A stretch of 16,707 nt of DNA from Rubrobacter sp. (lineage in GTDB: Bacteria; Actinomycetota; Rubrobacteria; Rubrobacterales; Rubrobacteraceae), in contig JAFAPF010000198.1 of assembly GCA_019247245.1 (NCBI GenBank), positions 1 through 16,707 of the forward strand, in the 5' to 3' direction. Positions 7,284 to 15,270 of the stretch are shown piece by piece. A program made the translations under genes and the position numbers. Below the pieces are notes generated by a model. That model was not told where the DNA came from and did no database searches. It saw only the letters and a program-made list of their open reading frames with translations. Every line of letters begins with the position of its first letter. Position 1 is the stretch's first letter.

Positions 7284-7299
7284 TTACGTCCCGACGTAA
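7284..7299. promoter_or_regulatory. Inverted repeat between peroxiredoxin and GCS2 genes, candidate operator
   Basis: TTACGTC-CC-GACGTAA is a perfect 7-bp inverted repeat centred in the divergent gap (7218-7387) between the peroxiredoxin and the carboxylate-amine ligase genes. The size and symmetry suit a dimeric repressor. A weaker hairpin (CGTGG 7335-7339 with CCACG 7349-7353) lies closer to the ligase start. Confidence 0.35.
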
Positions 7300-7387
7300 C
7301 ACACGCTGGCAGGAAGTGGGTTCCTATAGAGCCTCGTGGCGCTGCCAACCACGAAGAGAGCGTAACCGAGACGAGCGAGGGCAAACC

Positions 7388-8539
7388 TTGACCAGTACTC
7401 ACAGGCCATCCCTAATGCCCGAAGGTGCCTTCGAGAAGTGCATTCCCGAAGGCACCTTCGGTGCGGAAGAAGAGCTCTGGCTCGCGGACCCCCAGTCAAT
7501 GAAACTAGCCGGTGGGGCCCAAGAGATACTAAGTAGAGCTCCCAAAGGTCACTTCACCGGGGAGCTCATAGACTGCGAGATCGAGTCGAACACCAACGTT
7601 CACGAGGAGCCAATCGAGGTGCTCAAGGAGCTGGTAGCGAGGCGGCGGTTCCTCCTCGTAGAAGCAGAGCGTTTAGGCCGCGTACTCGGTACAAGCGGGA
7701 CCCATCCCCTTGGGGACTGGCGCGAGCAACAGATCATAGACGAGCCACACTACCGGCGCCTCGAGGATAAGCTCGGCTGGCTCATTAGACGCAACAATAC
7801 CTTCGGGCTACACATGCACTACGCCGTGCAAGGGCGAGATAAGGCCATCTACCTCTTCAATCGCCTCCGAGAGTATATACCGCACATGCTGGCTCTTTCC
7901 GTGAACTCGCCCTTCTGGCAGGGCGAGTTCACGGAGATGCTGTCCACTCGCATACTGATCTTTTCTCGTTCCATCCATCGCGCCGGCCTCCCGGAGCCCC
8001 TTCGGTCCTGGAACGACTACCTAGATTACGTGGACTACGTAGGGCGCTCGGGCACCATGCACAAACTGGGCGAGATCTGGTGGGACGTACGTCCCCACCC
8101 CAGGCTCGGCACCATCGAGCTGCGCGCCTGCGATGCCCAAACGGATCCTGCCCGTACCGAAGCCCTACTCGTTTTGACCGCCGCCCTCTGTGACTCCCTC
8201 AGGGAGGAGTACGAGTCTGGCGAGCGCCGGCCTATCCTGCCCAGCCGCGAGATCGAGGAGAATAAGTGGAGCGCTCAGCGCTATGGCCTGAACGGCGACT
8301 TCGTGGACCATGGCTCGCACGAAGGCGTGAAGACACGTAAGGTCCTCGAAGGTTGGTTGGAGCACCTTGAGCTGCGGACGAAGAAGGACCTTTCGGCGGT
8401 CGTACGTATCCTGGACAGACCAACGGAAGCCGAACGCCAGCTCGAAGTGTGGCACGAGACAAGCTCCATCGCCGAGGTAGCCCGTGACATAGCAGCGAGG
8501 TTGCGTGCGACAACAGAAAGCATCGAGGAGCCTTTCTGA
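7388..8539 (+). CDS. Carboxylate-amine ligase, GCS2 / YbdK / EgtA-like family
   Basis: This 383-residue enzyme of the glutamate-cysteine ligase 2 family joins the gamma-carboxyl of glutamate to an amine with ATP. Motifs: GAEEELWL (25-32), CEIESNTNV (63-71), GTHPLGDW (104-111), FGLHMHYAV (139-147) and TIELRACDAQTD (242-253), the acidic, histidine and arginine residues of the ATP/Mg site. The start chosen is TTG 7388, with GAGGG six bases upstream. ATG 7415 is in frame but has no ribosome site, and upstream codons lack one too. The first codons include a duplicated PEG(A/T)F unit and a strong hairpin. The product could be gamma-glutamylcysteine or another gamma-glutamyl compound; E. coli YbdK shows only weak GCL activity. 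It is divergent from a peroxiredoxin, which suits a redox role. Confidence 0.87.
   Translation: MTSTHRPSLMPEGAFEKCIPEGTFGAEEELWLADPQSMKLAGGAQEILSRAPKGHFTGELIDCEIESNTNVHEEPIEVLKELVARRRFLLVEAERLGRVLGTSGTHPLGDWREQQIIDEPHYRRLEDKLGWLIRRNNTFGLHMHYAVQGRDKAIYLFNRLREYIPHMLALSVNSPFWQGEFTEMLSTRILIFSRSIHRAGLPEPLRSWNDYLDYVDYVGRSGTMHKLGEIWWDVRPHPRLGTIELRACDAQTDPARTEALLVLTAALCDSLREEYESGERRPILPSREIEENKWSAQRYGLNGDFVDHGSHEGVKTRKVLEGWLEHLELRTKKDLSAVVRILDRPTEAERQLEVWHETSSIAEVARDIAARLRATTESIEEPF
7419..7461 (+). repeat. 15-bp perfect hairpin built from two near-palindromes in the GCS2 start region
   Basis: CCGAAGGTGCCTTCG (7419-7433) and CGAAGGCACCTTCGG (7447-7461) are exact reverse complements with a 13-base loop. 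Each arm is also almost self-complementary (CGAAGG-NN-CCTTCG), so the element is at once an inverted and an imperfect direct repeat, coding for PEGAF and PEGTF. It lies at about codons 11-25 of the ligase and no start codon after it would keep the GAEEE motif, so it is inside the gene. Confidence 0.8.
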
Positions 8540-8543
8540 ATAG

Positions 8544-8560
8544 AAGCCACCCGGCGGCTT
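8544..8560. terminator. Small hairpin between convergent genes
   Basis: AAGCC (8544-8548) pairs with GGCTT (8556-8560) around a 7-base loop, in the 24-base space between the stop of the ligase gene and the stop of the transporter gene. The position favours a shared terminator; the stem is short and has no clear U-run. Confidence 0.35.
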
Positions 8561-8563
8561 ATC

Positions 8564-9967
8564 TCAGCAGGGAATCTTGCTGCTACAGCGGCAGTAGAAG
8601 TACCAAGTCACCGCTACGCAGGTCACGTAGAAGACGATGAACATCATCAGCGCCGCCTGTGGTCCACCGGTCGCTTCCAACGAGGCCCCGAAAGCGCGAG
8701 GGATGAAGAAGCCCCCGTAGGCAGCAACTGCCCCGATGAAGCCTAGGGCGAAGGCACCCTCTTTGAGACCCTGACGTCTCGCCTCTGCCACCACGCCCTC
8801 ACCCTGGTCCTGGGCCTCCTGCTCGCGCTCAGTGCGGAAGATAACGGGGATCATGCGGTAGGTCGAGCCGTTACCGATGCCGGTGGTGAGGAATAGGAGC
8901 ATGAACGCGAGGAAGAAGCCTCCGAACGACCAGGCCGCGAGAAAGTAGAGCACAGCCGCGACCGCCCCGATCATGACGGCGAAGGTCCAGAGGGTGACCC
9001 GAGCGCCACCGAACTTATCGGAGAGCCAGCCCCCTACGGGTCGGATCAGCGAGCCGACTATCGGCCCGAAGGCGGCGAACCAGGTGGCGGCGTGCTCGGG
9101 AAACTGATTGGTTATCAGGAGCGGGAAGCTCGCGGAGTAGCCGATAAAGGAGCCAAACGTCCCGATGTAGAGGTAGCTCATGACCCAGGTATGCTTGCGC
9201 TTGACGACGGGAGCCTGCTCTTTGGGTGAAGTCTGCGAGACGTTTAAGTTATTCATAAAGAGGTAGGCGCAGATCGCCGAGAGCACGATGAGCGGTACCC
9301 AGAAAAAGGCCGCATTCTGCACGAAGACCTCGCTGGTAGAGCCGTCCGGCGTGCTCCTGGTCTGCGATCCACCGATGAAGACGAGGGCGCTCGAGGCTAT
9401 GACTATCGGTACCAAAAGCTGCACCATGCCGACGCCGAGATTTCCCCCGGCAGCGTTCATGCCAAGCGCGGTTCCTTTCCGGTCGTTCGGGTAGAAATAG
9501 CTAATGTTCGCCATGCTGGAAGAGAAGTTGCCGCCGCCCAAACCGCCGAGCGCCGCCGAGACCGCGAACAGCCAGTAGGGAGTCTCTGGGTTCTGTACGA
9601 TTATGCCAAGCAGTACGGTCGGCAAGAGGAGCAAGAGCACGCTTATTATCGTCCAGTTGCGCCCACCGAAGATTCCGACGGCGAAGGTGTAGGGGAAGCG
9701 CATGGTTGCTCCCACCAGCCCCGGTAGCGCCACCAACGCAAAAAGCTGCGGTGCCGTGAAGGTAAAACCTATCAACGGCAAGAGGGCGGCTACTATGCTA
9801 AACAGCTGCCAGACCGAAAACCCCAAAAACTCAGCAAAGATCGAGAAGATCAGGTTGCGTCGCGCGGTGTACTTGCCCTCGCTCTCCCAGAACTCCTTGT
9901 TCTCCGGATTCCACTTCTCAATCCAACCAGAACCGGTCCTCATGCCGGCTGCGGAACTAGTAGTCAT
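8564..9967 (-). CDS. narK: NarK-type nitrate/nitrite transporter (NNP family of MFS)
   Basis: This 467-residue polytopic membrane protein has about 12 hydrophobic segments. The nitrate signature is clear: GGLGGGNFSSSMANIS in the fifth helix region (about 141-156), KGTALGMNAAGGNLGVG (164-180), and a second glycine-rich motif TTGIGNGSTYRMIP (361-374). The substrate-binding arginines of NarK have counterparts in MRFPYTF (R90) and LIRPVGG (R309). It brings nitrate into the cell for the reductases encoded in the opposite direction. ATG 9967 is preceded by GAGAGGAG about 10 bases away. The C-terminus is unusually cysteine-rich (three Cys in the last ten residues). Nitrate/nitrite antiport versus nitrate/proton symport cannot be decided from sequence. 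Confidence 0.92.
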   Translation of the reverse strand: MTTSSAAGMRTGSGWIEKWNPENKEFWESEGKYTARRNLIFSIFAEFLGFSVWQLFSIVAALLPLIGFTFTAPQLFALVALPGLVGATMRFPYTFAVGIFGGRNWTIISVLLLLLPTVLLGIIVQNPETPYWLFAVSAALGGLGGGNFSSSMANISYFYPNDRKGTALGMNAAGGNLGVGMVQLLVPIVIASSALVFIGGSQTRSTPDGSTSEVFVQNAAFFWVPLIVLSAICAYLFMNNLNVSQTSPKEQAPVVKRKHTWVMSYLYIGTFGSFIGYSASFPLLITNQFPEHAATWFAAFGPIVGSLIRPVGGWLSDKFGGARVTLWTFAVMIGAVAAVLYFLAAWSFGGFFLAFMLLFLTTGIGNGSTYRMIPVIFRTEREQEAQDQGEGVVAEARRQGLKEGAFALGFIGAVAAYGGFFIPRAFGASLEATGGPQAALMMFIVFYVTCVAVTWYFYCRCSSKIPC

Positions 9968-10271
9968 GCGTTAAATACTCCTCTCTTCTGCCCGCTCGTC
10001 TTCTGCGCGAGATGGCCCTAGATCACGAGAGCACGTCTTCTAACCGGGGCATCCTAGTCACGGAGTTGCTAAGAAATCTTTGTTCAGCGGTAGCAAATGT
10101 AAGTGGCACAGGGAGGCTGATCTTTAGCCACTCGTCTACTTATCAACCCGTACTAAAAACCAGGCACATATATGTCCAGATCTTTATCCACCCGGCTAAT
10201 GTGAACCGTGTACCCCCGGGGCTACCCTTTGACAAAAGTATCTGTTTCCATCGGCATCAGGAGGTCCTTTG
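9968..10271. promoter_or_regulatory. Divergent control region between narK and the nas/nir operon
   Basis: This 304-base region has no gene; its right half is AT-rich. Candidate sites are ACATATATGT (10166-10175, perfect palindrome), GTACCCCCGGGGCTAC (10210-10225, palindrome with one mismatched pair) and TTGACA (10229-10234) just after it. The TTGACA is not followed by a good -10 at the right spacing, so it may be fortuitous. AGGAGGT at 10259-10265 is a full Shine-Dalgarno. I found no convincing GlnR box, although regulation by nitrogen status is expected for such a locus. Confidence 0.4.
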
Positions 10272-10304
10272 ATGCGAAAAGCCCAGTTGTTGGCAGGGAC
10301 GTAG
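10272..10304 (+). CDS. Ten-codon leader ORF ahead of the nitrate reductase
   Basis: ATG 10272 lies seven bases after the perfect Shine-Dalgarno AGGAGG (10259-10264) and encodes MRKAQLLAGT followed by TAG at 10302-10304. The nitrate reductase TTG is four bases further on, in another frame, with only a weak, badly spaced AGGG. The arrangement suits termination and re-initiation. It may be a regulatory leader peptide, or the true N-terminus of the reductase separated by a small frameshift. Confidence 0.35.
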   Translation: MRKAQLLAGT

Positions 10305-10308
10305 GGTT

Positions 10309-12534
10309 TTGGCCGCGAGCAAGAAGAAGGCACCCGAGCGCTGGGTTCGCTCGGCGTGCCCGTACTGCGGGGTAGGGTGCGGGCTTGAGGTCGGGGTGCG
10401 TAAGGGCGAGATCCTCCAGATCCGGGGCGACCATTCGCATCCGGCCAACTTCGGCAAGCTTTGCCCCAAACCCGCTGGCCTTCCCGAGTCAATGTACTCC
10501 CGCGACCGACTCACACATCCGTTGAGGCGTAAGGCCAATGGCGAGACGAAGCACGTCTCCTGGGACGAGGCGTTGAGCGAGGTCGTCGACCAACTTCAGA
10601 CGACTATAGAACGCCACGGGCCACAGGCAGCAGCGTTCTACATCTCTGGACAGCTTCTAACCGAGGATTATTACGTGATCAACAAGCTGGCCAAGGGCTG
10701 CCTAGGGACCAACAATGTGGATTCCAACTCGCGGTTGTGCATGTCCAGCGCGGTAGCGGGGTACGCGGGCGCTTTCGGTGCAGATGGGCCGCCGGGCGCC
10801 TACGCGGACATAGGTCATGCGGAGTGCGTCGTGCTCTGGGGGTCCAACGCGGCCGAGTGCCATCCCGTGGCCTTTGGCCGGATCAAAGAACGCAAGAAAG
10901 ACCCCAAGGTCTCGGTCATCGTCGTGGACCCACGTCGAACCCCCACAGCGGAGATAGCCGATCTTTGTCTACAGATCAAACCCGGAACGGATCTGGCCTT
11001 GGCGAACGGCGTACTGCGCATCCTTCTCGAGGAAGACCTCGTAGACCGGAAGTTCATCGAACGCCGTACGAGTGGCCTTGAGGCAGCAGCGAAGGTCGCG
11101 CGGAAGTGGAGCCTAGAACGGGCGGCGAGGACGTGCGGGATCGAGAAGAAACACGTAGTCCGAGCAGCCAGGCTCTTCGGAGAGGCCAAGGCGGCGATGA
11201 TCTTTTGGACGATGGGTGTGAACCAGAGCACGGTGGGAACGCTCAAGAACCGAGCAATTATCAACCTCTGCCTAGCCACCGGGAACGTAGGTAAGCCTGG
11301 TGCAGGACCGTTCAGCCTTACCGGCCAACCGAACGCGATGGGCGGGCGGGAGACCGGAGGGCTATCACAGCTTCTCCCCGGGTACCGGCTGGTCGCAAAT
11401 CCGGAACACCGGAAAGAGGTTGAGCGATATTGGAGCATCAAACCTGGCAGCATATCAAAGAAACCGGGGCTTTCAGCAACGGCGCTGTTTCGAGCGCTGG
11501 ACGAGGGGAGCGTCAAGTTTTTGTGGGTTGTGGCAACGAACCCGGCAGCCTCCATGCCTGACCTCACCCGCGTGAGACGGGCACTGTCTGGGGCAGAGTT
11601 CCTGGTGGTTCAGGACGCTTACCCAACGGAGACGACACGATTCGCCGATGTCGTTCTGCCGGCGGCAGGGTGGGGCGAGAAGCGCGGGACTATGACCAAC
11701 TCTGAGCGAAGGGTGAGCCTCCTCGAGGAGATCGTCGAGCCCCCAGGAGAGGCACGTGCAGACTGGGAGATCTTCGCCAAGGTCGGTCGGATGCTGGGCT
11801 TCGAGAAGCGATTCGCGTGGGAGGATCCCGCCCAGGTTTACGCCGAGTATAAGGAGCTTACCCGGGGGAGGCCGACGGAGGTCACCGGGCTCTCGCACGA
11901 GCGCCTGAGGCGCGGTCCTGTCCAGTGGCCCGTTACAGACTTGCCACCGCGCGCCGAGCGCCCGTCAGGTAGGATACTTCGCCCCGAGCCCGACGAGGAG
12001 CATCCGGGAACTCCCCGCCTCTACGTTGACGGTAGGTTCAACACCCCCGACGGCCGGGCACGCTTCGCGCCGACGCCGCATGCCGGGCTTCATGAGCCGC
12101 CCTCTGCGGAGTATCCCCTGGTCCTCTCCACCGGTCGCATAAAGAACCAGTGGCACACCATGACCCGCACCGGGCGCTCGGAAAAGCTTATGCGAGGCCT
12201 CGACGGCCCTTTCATCGAGGTTCACCCGAAGGTCGCACGGCAGGCGGGAGTAAAGAACGGAGAGAAAGCCCGCGTAGTCTCGGCTCGCGGAGCGTTCGCA
12301 GCCCGGATCGTTGTTACCGAAGCCATGGAACCCGGGAGCGTCTTCGCTCCGTTCCACTGGGGTGCCCTCTGGACTGATGGCGGCAGCGTCAACGATACAA
12401 CCCACGATGCATCCGACCTTACCTCCGGACAGCCCGAGCTTAAGGGCGGAGCGGTACGGGTGGAGGCGATTCCCCGCTGGGACGCGGACCGAGGCTCCGA
12501 GAAGCATAAAGAGCCGATAGAGGAGGTCGTATGA
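10309..12534 (+). CDS. nasA: Assimilatory nitrate reductase, molybdenum catalytic subunit
   Basis: This 741-residue Mo-bis-MGD oxidoreductase reduces nitrate to nitrite in the cytoplasm. The N-terminal [4Fe-4S] site is CPYCGVGC (C17, C20, C24) plus C52. The molybdenum ligand is Cys in NSRLCMSS (C144). The remaining DMSO-reductase-family domains follow, including VVDPRRTPTAEIAD, a TNPAASMPD segment and the C-terminal cofactor-binding beta-barrel (TGRIKNQWHTMTRTGR). Length and the absence of a C-terminal BFD [2Fe-2S] domain match the ferredoxin-dependent NarB type rather than Klebsiella-type NasA, and no NAD(P)H electron-transfer subunit is nearby. The start is TTG 10309, the last start before the Fe-S motif; no in-frame alternative is better. 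The stop overlaps the nirB ATG by four bases. Confidence 0.93.
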   Translation: MAASKKKAPERWVRSACPYCGVGCGLEVGVRKGEILQIRGDHSHPANFGKLCPKPAGLPESMYSRDRLTHPLRRKANGETKHVSWDEALSEVVDQLQTTIERHGPQAAAFYISGQLLTEDYYVINKLAKGCLGTNNVDSNSRLCMSSAVAGYAGAFGADGPPGAYADIGHAECVVLWGSNAAECHPVAFGRIKERKKDPKVSVIVVDPRRTPTAEIADLCLQIKPGTDLALANGVLRILLEEDLVDRKFIERRTSGLEAAAKVARKWSLERAARTCGIEKKHVVRAARLFGEAKAAMIFWTMGVNQSTVGTLKNRAIINLCLATGNVGKPGAGPFSLTGQPNAMGGRETGGLSQLLPGYRLVANPEHRKEVERYWSIKPGSISKKPGLSATALFRALDEGSVKFLWVVATNPAASMPDLTRVRRALSGAEFLVVQDAYPTETTRFADVVLPAAGWGEKRGTMTNSERRVSLLEEIVEPPGEARADWEIFAKVGRMLGFEKRFAWEDPAQVYAEYKELTRGRPTEVTGLSHERLRRGPVQWPVTDLPPRAERPSGRILRPEPDEEHPGTPRLYVDGRFNTPDGRARFAPTPHAGLHEPPSAEYPLVLSTGRIKNQWHTMTRTGRSEKLMRGLDGPFIEVHPKVARQAGVKNGEKARVVSARGAFAARIVVTEAMEPGSVFAPFHWGALWTDGGSVNDTTHDASDLTSGQPELKGGAVRVEAIPRWDADRGSEKHKEPIEEVV

Positions 12535-14930
12535 GCGAAAGGTTGAAGGTTGCTGTAGCTGGAAACGGGATCGCGGGTGCCGCCTTCGTCGACGAGCTCC
12601 TTAAGGAGAACCCCGAAGAAGTGAGTATCACCCTCTATGGGGCGGAGAAGGTCGGGACCTACAACCGGGTGCGGCTCTCGGAGTACATGGCCGGCGCCGT
12701 GGGGCTCGAGGAGCTTGGGATGCGCCCGAAGGAATGGTACGAAGAGTGTGGCATAGACCTTCGGCTCGGGGTGCGGGTGCTCGAGGTAAACACAGAGAAG
12801 CAGAGGGTTTCGGGCTCGGACGGGAAGAGTGTGGCTTACGATAAGCTGGTCTTCGCAACGGGCTCCGAGTCGTTCGTCCCCCCCATACCCGGACGGCATA
12901 AAGAGGGAGTCTTCGTCTTCCGCACTGTTGAAGACGTGGAGCGCATGCTCGAGGCCACCCCGGAAAGGGCCGTCGTCGTAGGGGGCGGGTTGCTCGGGCT
13001 GGAGGCAGCCTGGGGACTTGTGGCGCGGGGCGCAAAGGTGACCGTAGTAGACTTGGCGGGCCACCTCATGAGCCAACAACTCGACAAAACGGCGGGGATC
13101 ATGCTGCGTCGGGAGATCGAGAAAATGGAGGTCGGCGTACGACTCGGCGCCTTCACAGAGGAAATTACCGGCGGTGGCAAGGTCCGGGGCGTAAGGCTGC
13201 GGGACGGAGAGGAACTAGCAGCCGACACGGTCGTCATCTGCGCTGGTATCCGTCCTAACGTCGAGCTAGCCCAAGCTTGCGGGATAAATACCAACCGCGG
13301 GATAATCGTCGATGATCATCTTCAGACCAGTGCCTGCAACGTCTACGCCGTGGGTGAGTGCGCAGAGCATGAGGGTGTGGTCTACGGGCTCGTGGCTCCG
13401 GCGCTCGAGCAGGTTCGGGTCGCGGCCCGCTGCGTGCTGGGAGATAAAGAAGTCGCTTCCTACCGCGGCTCGGTAGCTTCCGCAACGCTCAAGGTTATGG
13501 GGGTAGATGTAACCTCGGCGGGAAACGTTTACGGGGAGGAAGAAGACTCCGAGGCCATCGTGAGCTCGGATCCCTTAAACGGCGTCTACCGGAAGGTTGT
13601 GATCCGGAACGGCAAGGTCGTCGGGGCCGTTTTGCTCGGTGACGTGTCCGGCGCCCCGCAGCTCACCACTGCCGTGAGGCGCGCGACTCCCGCCGAGGAA
13701 GTGGTGGAGCTGACGTTGGGTTCCGCTACCAAAGCGTTCGAGACCCTGCCACTTTCAGATGACGCCCAGATCTGTGACTGCAACGGTGTCTCCAAGGAAC
13801 AAATAGTCGTCGCCATAACGAAGAAGGATGCAAACAGCATCTCAGCGGTTGGGGCAGCCACGAAGGCGGGCACGGGCTGCGGTAGCTGCAAGCCGCTGAT
13901 AAAGCAGATCCTCGAAGAGGCCTTGGATACTCCCGTCGAAGAGGAGAAGAATCATCTCTGCAAGTGCATGAGGCTCAGCAGTGAAGACATCCGGGGGATA
14001 TTGCGCGAGCGCAAGATAAGAAGCGTAAGCGCCCTAGGCGAGGCGTGCGGTGCCGGGAAGGCATGCCCGGACTGCAAGGTAGGGCTCGCCTACGTCGTGA
14101 GCGAAGTCAACGCCAACCGCCACGAAGAAGAGCGTCACGCCAGGCACATAAACGATCGTGTGCACGCTAACATCCAGAAAGACGGGACCTTCTCGGTGGT
14201 TCCGCGCATCCACGGTGGGGTTACGAACCCTGACCAGCTACGCCGAATCGCGGACGTCGCGGAGAAGTACGGCGCCCGGATGGTCAAGATCACCGGCGGC
14301 CAGCGTCTCGACATTCTGGGCCTGAAGAAGAAAGACCTGCCCAGGGCCTGGGAGGATCTGGGGATGCCCTCCGGGTTCGCCTATACCAAGGCTGTCCGCA
14401 CAGTCAAGACCTGCGTAGGGACAGACTTCTGCCGCTACGGAGTCGGGGATTCGACGGGCTTGGGCATAAGAATGGAGAAGGCATTCGAGAACCTCTACAC
14501 CCCGGCGAAGGTAAAGATGGGGTGTTCGGGATGCCCACGCAACTGTGCCGAGGCAACGGTTAAGGATATAGGCGTCGTGGCGGTCGAGGGTGGCTGGAAG
14601 GTCTACGTCGCAGGGGCGGCAGGCATGAGCGTGAGAGCTGCCGACGAGCTGGCCACGGTTGAGAACCCGGAGGAGGTCATGAAAGTGACATCGGCGTTCT
14701 TACAGTACTACCGGGAGAATGCTGAGTACAAGGAGCGCACCTATGATTTTGTCCCAAGGGTGGGGCTTGAGAAGATCCGATCCGTCATCCTTGATGAGGA
14801 GTCCGGAGAGCCCGAGCGTCTCCGGCGGCGGCTCCGGGAAGCGAAAGAGGCGAGCTTCGATCCTTGGGAAGTGGAGCGCCAGCAGAACAAGACCAAGAAC
14901 CAATTTGCGGGGGTGATTGGCGGTGAGTAG
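12531..14930 (+). CDS. nirB: Assimilatory nitrite reductase large subunit (NirB)
   Basis: This 799-residue enzyme reduces nitrite to ammonium with six electrons. Domains: FAD-binding Rossmann (GNGIAGA, 11-17), NADH-binding Rossmann (GGGLLGLEAA, 151-160), two BFD-like [2Fe-2S] domains (CDC 415-417 with CGSC 450-453; CKC 477-479 with CPDC 512-515), then the sirohaem nitrite/sulfite reductase domain with C628, C634, C668 and C672 (TCVGTDFC and GCPRNC) binding the [4Fe-4S]-sirohaem pair. All ligands are present and the length is usual for NirB. AGGAGG at 12521-12526 precedes the ATG, which overlaps the nasA stop (ATGA). The NAD(P)H domain means this step draws on NAD(P)H although the nitrate reductase apparently uses ferredoxin. 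Confidence 0.96.
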   Translation: MSERLKVAVAGNGIAGAAFVDELLKENPEEVSITLYGAEKVGTYNRVRLSEYMAGAVGLEELGMRPKEWYEECGIDLRLGVRVLEVNTEKQRVSGSDGKSVAYDKLVFATGSESFVPPIPGRHKEGVFVFRTVEDVERMLEATPERAVVVGGGLLGLEAAWGLVARGAKVTVVDLAGHLMSQQLDKTAGIMLRREIEKMEVGVRLGAFTEEITGGGKVRGVRLRDGEELAADTVVICAGIRPNVELAQACGINTNRGIIVDDHLQTSACNVYAVGECAEHEGVVYGLVAPALEQVRVAARCVLGDKEVASYRGSVASATLKVMGVDVTSAGNVYGEEEDSEAIVSSDPLNGVYRKVVIRNGKVVGAVLLGDVSGAPQLTTAVRRATPAEEVVELTLGSATKAFETLPLSDDAQICDCNGVSKEQIVVAITKKDANSISAVGAATKAGTGCGSCKPLIKQILEEALDTPVEEEKNHLCKCMRLSSEDIRGILRERKIRSVSALGEACGAGKACPDCKVGLAYVVSEVNANRHEEERHARHINDRVHANIQKDGTFSVVPRIHGGVTNPDQLRRIADVAEKYGARMVKITGGQRLDILGLKKKDLPRAWEDLGMPSGFAYTKAVRTVKTCVGTDFCRYGVGDSTGLGIRMEKAFENLYTPAKVKMGCSGCPRNCAEATVKDIGVVAVEGGWKVYVAGAAGMSVRAADELATVENPEEVMKVTSAFLQYYRENAEYKERTYDFVPRVGLEKIRSVILDEESGEPERLRRRLREAKEASFDPWEVERQQNKTKNQFAGVIGGE

Positions 14931-15270
14931 CTGGTTAAAGGTCGGTAACTGGGTAAAGGTCTGCGAGGCGGAGGATATCCCTCTGTTTGAGGGACGGCGG
15001 ACACAGATCAAGGGACTTTATGTAGGCGTCTTCCGTACGGAGGATGGATTCTACGCGATCGGTGACGTCTGCCCCCATATGGGCGGCCCGCTCTCCGATG
15101 GGATTATCACCGGAACAGAGGTCTCCTGCCCACTCCATAACCGCCGGGTAGTGCTAAAGACTGGGGAGATGAAAGATGACCTTCTCTGCCGCGTGCCCGC
15201 GTTCCCGGTCGAGGTACGGGATGGTATGGTTTACGTAGACGTGAGCGTACTGGAGGAGATTCCTGCTTGA
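14923..15270 (+). CDS. nirD: Nitrite reductase small subunit (NirD), Rieske-type
   Basis: This 115-residue Rieske-fold protein is the small partner of NirB. Unlike many NirD proteins, which have lost the cluster, it keeps all four Rieske ligands: CPH (C50, H52) and CPLH (C69, H72), so it probably carries a [2Fe-2S] cluster. GTG 14923 was chosen; it overlaps the last eight bases of nirB (stop TAG 14928-14930). An in-frame TTG at 14917 would add two residues. It ends in overlap with the TrpD-like start. With intact ligands it could also act as a ferredoxin-like carrier to NirB. Confidence 0.92.
   Translation: MSSWLKVGNWVKVCEAEDIPLFEGRRTQIKGLYVGVFRTEDGFYAIGDVCPHMGGPLSDGIITGTEVSCPLHNRRVVLKTGEMKDDLLCRVPAFPVEVRDGMVYVDVSVLEEIPA

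Noticed and set aside
10058..10078. Possible GlnR box (GTCAC n6 GCTAA)
   Set aside because: The second half does not fit GnAAC, and no second box is present.
10012..10308. Short ORFs on both strands in the narK-nasA gap
   Set aside because: No motifs or ribosome sites, and most run into the start of the reductase in other frames.
10815..11567. 250-codon minus-strand ORF opposite nasA
   Set aside because: Shadow of the reductase coding strand with no motifs.
12222..13079. Long minus-strand ORF opposite the nasA/nirB junction
   Set aside because: Antisense shadow of two strongly conserved genes; no family pattern.
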